Positions 39,501 to 48,512 of a stretch of 64,000 nt of DNA are shown here, in pieces. The notes beneath the pieces are model-generated. The model was not told the DNA's origin, searched no databases, and worked only from the letters and a program-made list of their open reading frames with translations. Both the position numbers and the translations under genes were made by a program. The stretch's first letter is position 1; each line of letters starts with the position of its first letter. This DNA comes from Pycnococcus provasolii (Eukaryota; Chlorophyta; Pseudoscourfieldiophyceae; Pseudoscourfieldiales; Pycnococcaceae): assembly GCA_938743325.2 (NCBI GenBank), contig OW568865.1, positions 1,116,001 through 1,180,000 on the forward strand. Reading direction: 5' to 3'.

Positions 39501-41923
39501 ACGAGATCCTCGTCATCCTCGGCGACGAGATAGATGTCAACCGGCGTGTTCTCGACGAGGCCCTTGATGGAGTGCGTGATGACCGGCGTCTGCACCGGGC
39601 CCACGGTGTTCGGGTACGAAAGTGCGGACGACACGGGTCCATTCGGACCGACGACCACGGTTCCCACGTAGTCCGCGGCGCTGACGTTCACGGGCACCAC
39701 GCCGCTCTTCAGGATGGTCATACCCGTCTGCCAAGTTGAGAGCGCGCGAAGCTGCGTTGGCGTGGGAGCACTCTGAACGCCGGCGTAGACAACGACGTAG
39801 TAGACGCGTCCAATCTCGTTCATCTGCAGCGCAACGTCGAGAGTCACGCCGGCGTCGTTCGGCTGCGCCGTGTACAGGGAGATGGCATTCTTCGTGATTT
39901 TCGGCGTGCCGTTGATGAATTCCGGCTGCGTGATGTCCGTCGTGACCACCTCGAAGCAGATCGGCGCGGGCATCAGGTTCAGGTCGCGATCTTCTGCCGT
40001 AACGCACACGGTAAACACCGTCTCAGACGGTATGACGGGGCAGGCGGAACACAGCTTGTCACCAAGTCCGAGACCGTAGAAGTTGACGCAGCGCTCGTCG
40101 GTGAGCGGATCCTCCACTCCGAGGATGGTCGTCGTGTGATTCACATTGGGCGTTTCCGCCTCCCAGGTACCGCACGCCGCGAAGGGGGTCGTGGTGTCGC
40201 CACCGATGCCGTCGCGCACCTGAATGGACGTAGGTAGCACGATGCCGTCGGATGCTTTCCCAATCTGAACCACGTAGTACAGCGTGCCGGGCTCGTCGAG
40301 CATGCCGGCGACATCAAATCCTGTGCCGTGCACCTTAAGGGGCACCGGCTTGTTGTTGACGTCGAACACGGGCGGAGTGCCGTCGAGCGTGGTGACCTCG
40401 ATGACGGTGGGAACCGCCTGCAGGTTGCGAAAGCTGTTGTAGTAGTTGTAGTACGTATCGCTGTCATGGAAGTCTTCAACAACCACGTAGACGTAGAACG
40501 AAGTCAGGTCATCCTGTCCCGTGACGGACATCAAGTACTCCGTGGTAATGACAGGCACGCTGACAGTTCCCGCAAATGTTGTCTTAACGACCGTTCCCGC
40601 GGATGTCGTGTACGTGCCACCCGTCTGGCCATTGTGCGTGCCAGCAAGAGTCTTGATCTGCTCGGATGTCGGTCCGGCGGCGGCATTCGCGTCGGCTTGC
40701 TTGACTACGACGAAGTACATCGTTCCAATCTCGTCCATGAGATTCACGCGCACGTCCCACGAGAACTCCGCCACTTCGTTGACGAGAGGGTACCCGCTCG
40801 TGTAGACGGGAGGCGCGACGTCAGCCATGAGCAGCTTGCGCAACGTCGGCGTTCCCTGAATGTTGTTCTTGCGGTAATACGCGTACGTCGACTCGTCGTC
40901 CTCCGCGACGATGTAAACGTCGTAGATTGTCTGTGGGTCCAGAAGTGCGCAGCGCAGGCACCTCTTGTCGAGGATTCCGTCGAGTCCCACAGTCATGCCG
41001 TAGAATGCACCGTCCTCGGCGCACGCCGGGTCCGTTGCCTCCTTCGCGGTTACGTTGATGTTCGCGCGAAATGGTCCCGTTGTTGCGGCGCCGGTATCGA
41101 CGACATTCTCGCTCCCACAAGCCGCGGGCGACGAGCCTCCGCTTCCCGTGTGCGCCATCACCTCCTCGGACGTCGGCGCAGGTGCGCCAGCGGGCAGGAT
41201 GACGTAGTGCACCTTGCCCACCTCGTTCTGCGAAACCTCGAGAAGGAAGGAGCTTCCGGTGATGCCCGTGAATCGCGGGTACTGCGGATACGTCGAGCTT
41301 CCCGTGCCCACGGTCCACACCGGCGGCGTGATGTCCGCCGTCGTCTCCTCCACCTTGGTGGGGTGGCTCATCATGTTCCCGCTTCCGTCCTCGGCTGCAA
41401 AGTACAGGTCGTAAGGCGTCTCGGAAACGAGTCCCGTGACGGACGCCTGTGCGTCGGTGTTTGCCGTTGGGACGGATATTGCCCCTCCTGCGACGGCTCC
41501 GCTGACTCCCGCCTTGACGGCTGCGCTCGTGGGCGCAGCTGTACCGCTCGCCAGTACCGTGTAGTAGACAGTGGACGGCTCGTCCGTTTGCACGGTGACG
41601 GAGAAGGCTGTTCCCACGTTGCTCGTCTGGTCCACCTTGGGATATCCTCCGCTGAAGAGCGGCGCGGTTGTGTCTGCGATTTGATTTTGTTGTAGTTATT
41701 GTTTTTATTGGGGGCGGCGTGTGAGTTGTTTGTTTTTGGTTGTGTTTGGCTGACTTTTCGGTTTGGAAAACGCCATGTGCATTGTTATTTTGTCGCGACG
41801 CTAGAGAGTAGAGCCTGACGCGAACGTGTACGTACCTGCGACGACGCCTCTTGCGAATGCAGCGAGTATGAGAGTCACGACAGCTGCCGGCCACCACACC
41901 ATCGTTCTTGCAGCGTGGTTCAT
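33596..41923 (-). CDS. giant secreted repeat protein (about 2,720 residues, FN3-like repeats)
   Basis: Two exons on the minus strand: 41836-41923 (signal peptide, MNHAARTMVWWPAAVVTLIL then AAFARGVVAG) and 33596-41673, joined in phase 1 across a 162-bp intron. The body holds about 15 units of 120-190 residues with the pattern VTPP-F--GYP, V-LNEPG-VYYVV, APTS-QV, ET-YDVY-VAED, then PT-I-VTT. They are probably Ig/FN3-like beta sandwiches. Near residue ~2150 is a cadherin-like beta-sandwich domain (TVTVTAEDGTATTSYLVRIH). The C-terminus ends in a Pro-rich run SPPPPPPPPSPPPPVFFG, like hydroxyproline-rich wall glycoproteins. No transmembrane segment is visible at the end. A cell-wall, scale or adhesion role is inferred. 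Antisense open frames here are shadows. Confidence 0.85.
41674..41835 (-). other. intron in the giant surface-protein gene
   Basis: 162-bp intron, phase 1, separating the signal-peptide exon from the single giant exon. The minus-strand donor is GTACGT at 41835 and the acceptor CGCAG ends at 41674. Splicing restores the repeat motif as DTTAPLFSGGYP, which would otherwise lack its first residues. Confidence 0.85.
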
Positions 41924-43219
41924 CGTTGTCCTTCGTGCACCGCCGCCGCCTCCTCCTCCTCCTCTGCCCAAGGATACGCTCTGCCTGTGTTCGTTCGCTG
42001 GCGTCCTTAAAGTCGCGCAAGTTTCTCTCAAGGTGTGCGCGCGCGACCCTGAGAACGTGTACCTTCTCCTGCAAGTCGTCCAGGAACTGTCCACCTGGCC
42101 AGGAACATCTCCTGATTGACAGAAAAGGAGGCAACTGGCCGACGACGACGAACCGGCAAGGTCAACGTTGAAGTTGAAGTTGAAGTCCCTCTGAAACTGG
42201 CCAGACGTGGAGGTGGAGCGCCTGGCGCCACCTCTGGCGCTGTTCTCGTTGGCGGACATGACGGCCTTGCCAGGGCCAAGCAAGGAACCGCTGTTCTTAG
42301 TCTAAGGGCTGTTTGACAAAAGCGAAGGGCCGTGGTTTGCCAAACTGACACCTGGTTTGCCACGGGGGGAGGGAGGGGAGGGGAGGGGGACCCTGTTGCC
42401 TGTTCTTTCTGCACACTTCGTCTATGGTTCTTTCGCGGGTGCACCGGGTGGGGTTCAACTTTCAATAATGTCTTGGAACAATGGGCATGGCACCATGGGT
42501 CTTGTGGGACCTCTTGTGGGACCCCGGACCCGTCTCGTCCTCGTGCAGTCGTGTTGTCTGTCCTCCCTCGCACTCGTGTGGTTCTTTCGAGCTCCTGGGA
42601 GGTCTTTTTTGGTTTGAGTTTGCTCTCCTCCTCCTTCTTTCGAGCCTTTTGCTTTTGGTGGAAGGGTCGGGTCCCCTTCTTCCCTTTTCTTCTTTTCCCC
42701 CTTCTTTTTCCCCTTCTTTTCCTTCTTTCCGACTCGCTCACGGGGTTACAGTATGTAGGGGAGAAATCCTTCCTATCGTACTTCGTAGGATGGTACTTAC
42801 CCGGCTTCCTCTACTGTAAGGGATACACCGTTGTCCGTTCCTCCTTCATGGATCTCCACCCGCCTCGCCGCCGGACTGCAACACCTTCCGATTTCCGAAG
42901 ACTTGTTATGTGGGAAGTTGTACTTACAGTATTTAGGACACGCTCGTGAGCTCACGTGCTTCAGGTTCCAAGGTAAGACTTGAGAGACGCAGCGCGCACA
43001 TCGGAAACAACGGCACGTGGCAAAAACCCGTGTGTCAAAGGCACAAGAGGGAGGGAGGGACCTGCCTCAAGACGCATTAGGGTTAGGGTTAGGGTTAGGG
43101 TTAGGGTTAGGGCTGGACTCGGGGTCTGAAATGATCTGGACTTGTTTTTTTCGTTCCCCCCCTTTTCACATCTGCGGCGGCGGCGGCGGCGGCGGCGTCG
43201 TTGTGGAAACCTGTTCGTC
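41924..43219. other. divergent intergenic region
   Basis: About 1.3 kb between the giant-protein gene (-) and UTP22 (+). It has a G-rich run (42364-42390), T/C-rich stretches (42630-42730), small repeats with GTACTT and ACAGTA words (42775-42930) and a clean TTAGGG tract (43077-43113). Open frames here look like chance frames over low-complexity DNA. Confidence 0.5.
43077..43113 (+). repeat. perfect TTAGGG tract
   Basis: Six consecutive TTAGGG units without error, ending about 107 bp before the UTP22 start codon. The cleanest telomere-type tract in the window. Confidence 0.9.
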
Positions 43220-46200
43220 ATGGACGCGTTAGCACCGGCGTTGGCTCGTAGTATTGCGCGCTCGAAGAAGATCCTTGTTCTCGCGCAGCACCAGAGCGCA
43301 GCAGACATCCCAAGGGGATACGACGAACCGGGACCCGTCGAATACGCAAGCACGTCGTCGCTCACCGCTCAACTCGCCCTAGCCGTGGCGACGAATCCTT
43401 CGCTTGCGCTTGCGAATTATCCCATTCAAAGCGACGACGACGACGCATTGGCAACATGCTCGTGCTTTCTCGAAGAAATTGCAAAGAGGGCTGCTCACGA
43501 CTCGTCAGCGTCAGCAGCAGCCTTTCACGTCAACTTTGACGTCGTCTGCGCGGACGCACTAGCGTCAGAAGAAGAAGAAGAAGAAGGTGTTGATGGTGAT
43601 GACATACGCAGAGAAGGCACGAAGAAACACAAAAAGAAAAAACGCGACAAACGCAGTGCGACGACGACGCCGCAACGAATACAGAGAGTCTCACTAACGC
43701 CTACGAAGGTATCCGCCAACGCCGCAGATGCCGCTTGCGGATGTGCAGACTTCGCCTTTGACATGCCGCGCGACGCCTTGCGCGAAAAAGACCACCTAGA
43801 CGCGAGATTTCATGCCAAGAGACTCGCATTCCTTGCGGCAATCAAACGCGCGTACGAGCGGAAAGGGTGGAGCGTCGAGTGGTGCGCACACCTCGGAGAT
43901 GCGCTCAGGCCATGCCTCGTCGTGCACACAAGTACAGATAGCAACGCACACACGACGATAGTGCGCATCTTCGTCGTGCCGCCAGATGGCGCCATACCAC
44001 CAAACAGGCTCACGCCGGAGGCGGGGAACTGCAGAAGCCGAGAGAGAGGACAGCAGATGGGACCGCGCGCGTCAAGCCCGCACTACAATGCAAGCCTCGC
44101 ATTTGATGTTGCCATGAAACAGCGCGCGGCTGACGCCGCCGAGTCCGTCGTTGGTGAGAACGCCGCGGATGCGCTCGTGCTGCTTCAGAGGTGGGCATCG
44201 AGGAGAGGGCACGCTGGCGCGGATGCGCCAATACCCACAGAGATGCTGTGCCACGTCGTCGCCAACGTGGCTTCCAGCCGAGGACCCGAAGCTGCACCAC
44301 TTGCGCTTGTGCGTCTGGCAATGCTGGAACTTGCCAAGCTGAGCCCAGTCCCGGCTGCGCCGCCGAGCCACGCGGAACTGTGCTTGCCCAATGCCGGCAA
44401 GGCACCTCCGCGACCCGTATACGATGCTGACGGACATGGCGACCAGCTGTATCGCTGCACAGCCGGCGACATTGCGGCGCTCGCGGAGGATGCACGCTAT
44501 GCCGCCGCAGTGCTGCTGCATCCGGACAGCCTCGCTCACGCACCTGAGGCGTGCGTTCTGGCTTGCTTCGAGGCGCCGGTGGCACCGCAACTCGCGCGAT
44601 GCGACCTTGCGCTGCACGTGCGCGTGGACGACGACAGCGCAGGTGCGTCTCCAGAGCCGTCGTCGGCGTCGTCGTCGTCGCACAGCGACATGCCGGACGA
44701 CATGAAATTCCGCGTCGATCTCGAGGCGACAGCCCGGCGTGCCCTTGGACCGCGCGCCGCGCGAGTGCACGCACCGCCGGCTCAGGCAGGTGCCAAGATA
44801 CACGGCATTTGCGTGCAGCTCACATCGGATCCACGTGCCGCGTACGCACAGGTGGATGTGGGTCCAAGTGCCGCGGATGCGAAGGCTTCGCGAAGTTTCC
44901 GCGCATTCTGGGGTAAGGAGGCTTGCACACTGCGCAGATTCCAGGACGGCAGCGTGCACGAGAGCGTCTCGTGGCTCACGGACCTCTCCGCAAGGCACGC
45001 CATCCCGTTCCGTTCTCTCGCACATGCGCTTGCGAGGCACTGTCGCGGCACGACGGAGGTGCGCAGCGCGGCGTGCGCGCAGCTCGACGGTCTGCTCCGC
45101 GAGTCGTCGGCTGGGCTTGATGCTGGTTCTGCGCACGCCAAGGGAGTCGTCGGCGCATTCGATCGGCTCGCGGAGCACCTGCGCTCCGTGGAAGTGGCGC
45201 CGCTTCGCGTCAGTTCCGTTCAGCCGCTCTCAGCCGCTTTACGCCGGACGGATGCGCTTCCACCAACGCCGTCCGCAGCTGCGGGCGGCGCGGGCGGCGC
45301 GGGTGGCAGCACGCGCGTCGTGGTTCCAGTGGAAGCGCTCGTCACGCTCGAGTCGAGCGGGCGATGGCCTGACGACCTGCGCGCAATCCGCACGATGGAG
45401 GCGGCTGCTGCCCTGCAGCTCTCTTCCGCACTCCACGAGCGCTTCGGCCTGACGAGCGTCGCGTCACGCCATCGGCTGGACGTGTTCGTCGAAGGTTTCG
45501 CCTTCCGTCTCATCGTGCGCGGTAACCGCGGGGACGTCACCGCCGCGACACTGCGTGCCAATCCGGCACTGAGGCTGGAATCGCGCGAGGCTGAGCTCGC
45601 GCTCGCGGACGTGCCTCTTTTCTCTGAGGTCGCGGCGTACCACGGCGCGGTGCTCGCGGTGGTCAACTCGGTGCCAGCTTATGCTCCAGCCGTGCGACTG
45701 CTCCGCCGCTGGCTTGGTGCTCACCTGCTTCTACCCGCCGTCAGCCAGGAGGCGACGGAGCTCATCGTGGCAGCGGCACTGTCGTCGACGCGATCGTGCG
45801 CGACAAGCTGCATGAATCGCATCAGTCTGCTTCGCGATGCGCTCGCGCTCATTGGCGCACACGAATGCGAGCGTGACCCGCTCGTCGTGGACCTTGGCGC
45901 GGCGTCGCAAGCTGGCGGCGGCGGCGGCAGCGGCAGCGGCGTGGTGAGTGCTCTCTTCGCGGAGGTGACGGCGTCGGCGACTCGCAAGCTTGCGGCGGCT
46001 CGTCGATCGCCCGGGGGAGGACCAGGTCTGTGGATTTGCGTGTGCGCAGACGGCGCCACCGGCGCCGCAGCTACGTGGGGCGTGCCGAATCGTGCTACTG
46101 CGGCGCGGTTGAGGAGACTTGCCAGTGCAGCCGCCTCTGCGCTCGCTTCGCTTTCCACAAATGCCGTGGCTGGTGAGAGCGCCGAAGATGCGTGCCGATG

Positions 46201-46792
46201 TGCCGCCGGCGGTCGCGCCGCTCTCGTCAGCCTGGAGGCGAGTGAGGCACGGCGTCGCTGGCGGTCGGTTTTCGCCTCGAATGCGAGCGGACTCGATGTG
46301 CTTTTGCTGGTGGATGAGGCTGCTGTGCCGACGGGCGCACCACGCGCGCTGATTTCCACCACACCCGCGCCGGCTGCACAGGCTCTTGTGGGATTGTCGT
46401 CGTCGTCGTCGTCGTCAAAGAAGAAGAGGAGGCGTGCCTCGGACGACGGCGGAGAAGATGATGCACATTTGGCTTCTATCTTGTCACGCCGACGGGGAGC
46501 ACCACCACTGGTTGGCTTCGATGCGCTGCAGAACGTGCTCTCTGCGTGCGAGGGTCGCTTTGGCGATCGCGCGTCAGCATTCAGCGATCCGTTCGGATTG
46601 GCCGTGGGCGTGCGTTGGGCGCCACGCCGCATGATGGCGATGCCTCTGAGCGTCGCGCATGCGAGCGACACGGTACCATGTGAGAATGAAGGTGAGGGCG
46701 AAGGCCTAACGGTTGTGCCAGATGCAAATGCGATGCTGAGTGGCGTGATTGGCGCGTGCAAAGGTGCTTTGTGTGATTGGGTCAATGTGTGA
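43220..46792 (+). CDS. UTP22: UTP22/Nrap, U3 snoRNP small-subunit processome protein
   Basis: 1,190 residues from the ATG at 43220, close to the usual Nrap/Utp22 length. Family marks in order: SSPHYNASLAFDVAMKQ, DALVLLQRWASRRGH, FRAFWGKEACTLRRFQDGSV followed by HESVSW, DVFVEGFAFRL, then YAPAVRLLRRWLGAHLL and SQEATELIVAAA. Utp22 carries a tandem nucleotidyltransferase-like architecture (inactive) with PAP/OAS1-type substrate-binding domains. It works with Rrp7 and casein kinase 2 in the nucleolus in 18S rRNA maturation. Lys-rich and Asp/Glu-rich inserts (KKHKKKKRDKR) are nuclear-localisation-like. No intron is visible. Some loops are expanded by Ser/Ala/Gly runs. Confidence 0.85.
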   Translation: MDALAPALARSIARSKKILVLAQHQSAADIPRGYDEPGPVEYASTSSLTAQLALAVATNPSLALANYPIQSDDDDALATCSCFLEEIAKRAAHDSSASAAAFHVNFDVVCADALASEEEEEEGVDGDDIRREGTKKHKKKKRDKRSATTTPQRIQRVSLTPTKVSANAADAACGCADFAFDMPRDALREKDHLDARFHAKRLAFLAAIKRAYERKGWSVEWCAHLGDALRPCLVVHTSTDSNAHTTIVRIFVVPPDGAIPPNRLTPEAGNCRSRERGQQMGPRASSPHYNASLAFDVAMKQRAADAAESVVGENAADALVLLQRWASRRGHAGADAPIPTEMLCHVVANVASSRGPEAAPLALVRLAMLELAKLSPVPAAPPSHAELCLPNAGKAPPRPVYDADGHGDQLYRCTAGDIAALAEDARYAAAVLLHPDSLAHAPEACVLACFEAPVAPQLARCDLALHVRVDDDSAGASPEPSSASSSSHSDMPDDMKFRVDLEATARRALGPRAARVHAPPAQAGAKIHGICVQLTSDPRAAYAQVDVGPSAADAKASRSFRAFWGKEACTLRRFQDGSVHESVSWLTDLSARHAIPFRSLAHALARHCRGTTEVRSAACAQLDGLLRESSAGLDAGSAHAKGVVGAFDRLAEHLRSVEVAPLRVSSVQPLSAALRRTDALPPTPSAAAGGAGGAGGSTRVVVPVEALVTLESSGRWPDDLRAIRTMEAAAALQLSSALHERFGLTSVASRHRLDVFVEGFAFRLIVRGNRGDVTAATLRANPALRLESREAELALADVPLFSEVAAYHGAVLAVVNSVPAYAPAVRLLRRWLGAHLLLPAVSQEATELIVAAALSSTRSCATSCMNRISLLRDALALIGAHECERDPLVVDLGAASQAGGGGGSGSGVVSALFAEVTASATRKLAAARRSPGGGPGLWICVCADGATGAAATWGVPNRATAARLRRLASAAASALASLSTNAVAGESAEDACRCAAGGRAALVSLEASEARRRWRSVFASNASGLDVLLLVDEAAVPTGAPRALISTTPAPAAQALVGLSSSSSSSKKKRRRASDDGGEDDAHLASILSRRRGAPPLVGFDALQNVLSACEGRFGDRASAFSDPFGLAVGVRWAPRRMMAMPLSVAHASDTVPCENEGEGEGLTVVPDANAMLSGVIGACKGALCDWVNV

Positions 46793-46891
46793 AACTGTGA
46801 TTTTGATTTGTAACAAAACGAAAAACCACCATTTTGATTTCCAACTGCAACGACGATCCATTCGATGATGGCGATTTCTTTCCTTTTACCT

Positions 46892-47059
46892 CTAGCCAGG
46901 CAATATGGATTCAACAGCTCCGCGCAGTCCCTCCTGCTTCACCTTGAGCGCGAACGCGCCCGCGAGCATACCTCCGAGGAACTCCTTATTGTTGCTGATC
47001 GCACCGGAGACGTTGTCGACGACATCGCGAAAGAAGTTTTGTATTTTCTTGAGCACCAT
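46892..47059 (-). CDS. 55-residue small protein with amphipathic C-terminus
   Basis: Short frame from the ATG at 47057-47059 to a TAG at 46892-46894. The protein starts MVLKKIQNFFRDVVDNVSGA and ends GLRGAVESILPG, with a Gly/Ala/Leu stretch (FLGGMLAGAFALKV) that could cross or lie on a membrane. Codon choice is C/G-ending like accepted neighbours, which supports translation. I do not recognise it; small mitochondrial or plastid membrane subunits have this size and character. It lies between UTP22 and the aldo/keto-reductase-like gene, on the other strand from both. Confidence 0.45.
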   Translation of the reverse strand: MVLKKIQNFFRDVVDNVSGAISNNKEFLGGMLAGAFALKVKQEGLRGAVESILPG

Positions 47060-47330
47060 AAAGACGAGTAAAATGAAAAAGGCAGAGTCACATCAGTCGA
47101 ACTCGAGGTCGAGGGGATAAGGTGATGATCAGATCAGATGTGATCTCTGGGATGATCAATCGGGGTTTCGTTTGGGGGATTGGAATTTTTGTTCCGATTT
47201 TTGTTCCCCCACTATGATAGGCAGGTGGACCGGGAAGGCTTCTCGGCCACAAACGTTTACGATTGGGGCGCCGCCGCGCACATCACAAACGTCCCCCCTC
47301 CGTCAGTACCCGGTAGTATCAGCATCAGCG

Positions 47331-48419
47331 ATGGCGCAAGACGGATCGCTGCCGCTCACGTGGGTGTCCAGCAGCCCGCTCATGCAGCCAGGCTTCCGCC
47401 GACCGGGCATGGGCGACATGCCCTCGTACTCGTACGCCCAGCAGTCTCACGAAGCCAACGCGCACCAGCCGCCCGCGGCGACAGGCGGCGCCACCTACTA
47501 CCAGGCGACGCCGCACGCGCCCGCGCGTCTGCCTGGCGCGGCAGGTGGCGACCGCGTCGGAACGTGGGGTGGACCCGCGCCCAGAGGATACGTCGGCAAA
47601 GCGGCGGCATCTGCGAACGGAGGAGGTGCCGCCGCAGCAACCGCGCAGCAGATGTACGACAATAGCGACATTATTCCTGCGGAGGTTGACGACGAGAAAG
47701 ACATTATGATTAGCACGGGCGCGCGTATGCCCATCCTATCCACCATCGTATCCGCAGGCACGAGTGAACAGGCGATCCAGACTGCCATCAAAAATGGAGT
47801 CGTTCACTTCGAAATATCCGCGACGACGCCAGCTATCCCGAACTCCGAAGGAATGTTCTTCACCACCGTCGCAGCGAGCGCAGCTGAGCTGACGAGCGTG
47901 CTCAATGCGCACAAGCTCGACGCCGTCGACCTCATGCTCGTTCCTGCCCCGAGCAGCGTCGCCGACGACGCGGAAGTTGATGCGGTGTGGGCATTCGCGG
48001 CTGACGCCGTCAAGGCGAGCAAGGCGAAAGCAGTTGGGCTCACCGGCTGTGACGCCCCTATGCTCACGGCGTTTGCGCGAAGGGCGATCGCCCAAACGCC
48101 GCACGCCAAGGTGGCTGTCGCGCGATTCGCCACGTCACCGCATAAGCCTATGCGCATGATGATGGGGTTGTGCAACCGCATGGGCGCCGCGCCGATTGCC
48201 ACGAACCCGGTGCTCGTGGAGGAGACAAGCTCAGACGCCGTGAAGAAGGTGGCTGCGCGCGCGGGAAAGGATGCGTCGGAGGTTGTCCTTCGCTGGCAAC
48301 TTCAGCGTGGTGCTAGCATCGCCATGCCCGCGGAGGATGCAGGTCAGCTTAGCGTGAGCGTGTTCCGGTGGGCGATGTCAGACAACGAGAAGCGGACGAT
48401 CGATGCTTTGGGTAAATAA
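47331..48419 (+). CDS. aldo/keto reductase-like protein, apparently catalytically degenerate
   Basis: 362 residues from the ATG at 47331; an in-frame ATG at 47214 would add 39 residues. The first ~125 residues are disordered (Gln/Pro/Gly/Ala-rich). The rest follows the aldo/keto reductase plan: ISTGARMPILSTIV, AIQTAIKNGVVHFEISA, LDAVDLMLVPAP, KASKAKAVGLTG, and finally ASEVVLRWQLQRGASIAMPA with FRWAMSDNEKRTIDAL. The usual catalytic DxxxxY, Lys and His positions are not evident: the strand 2 segment reads HFEISATTP instead of the DTA--Y form. So it may bind NADP(H) or another ligand without reductase activity. It converges on the hydrolase gene (93 bp). Confidence 0.6.
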   Translation: MAQDGSLPLTWVSSSPLMQPGFRRPGMGDMPSYSYAQQSHEANAHQPPAATGGATYYQATPHAPARLPGAAGGDRVGTWGGPAPRGYVGKAAASANGGGAAAATAQQMYDNSDIIPAEVDDEKDIMISTGARMPILSTIVSAGTSEQAIQTAIKNGVVHFEISATTPAIPNSEGMFFTTVAASAAELTSVLNAHKLDAVDLMLVPAPSSVADDAEVDAVWAFAADAVKASKAKAVGLTGCDAPMLTAFARRAIAQTPHAKVAVARFATSPHKPMRMMMGLCNRMGAAPIATNPVLVEETSSDAVKKVAARAGKDASEVVLRWQLQRGASIAMPAEDAGQLSVSVFRWAMSDNEKRTIDALGK

Positions 48420-48512
48420 AATGAATTTTAACAAGTAAATGAATGCAATTGTTTTGAAAGAATCTAATCTAAAGAAAATTTGAAATCTAATCTAGCATAA
48501 TGTACACGACTT

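Noticed and set aside
33707-41695. Long antisense frames opposite the giant repeat protein
   Set aside because: They are Arg/His-rich shadows of a GC-biased coding strand and have no domain signatures.
41924-42283. Upstream in-frame extension of the giant protein (120 residues)
   Set aside because: It would bury the signal peptide; the ATG at 41921-41923 starts a standard signal sequence.
42332-42949. 205-codon frame upstream of UTP22
   Set aside because: It crosses G-rich and T/C-rich low-complexity DNA, is full of Trp/Phe/Leu runs and has no domain; judged a chance frame.
43077-43113. True chromosome end or telomere-fusion point
   Set aside because: Only six units and genes continue on both sides; an interstitial or promoter motif fits better.
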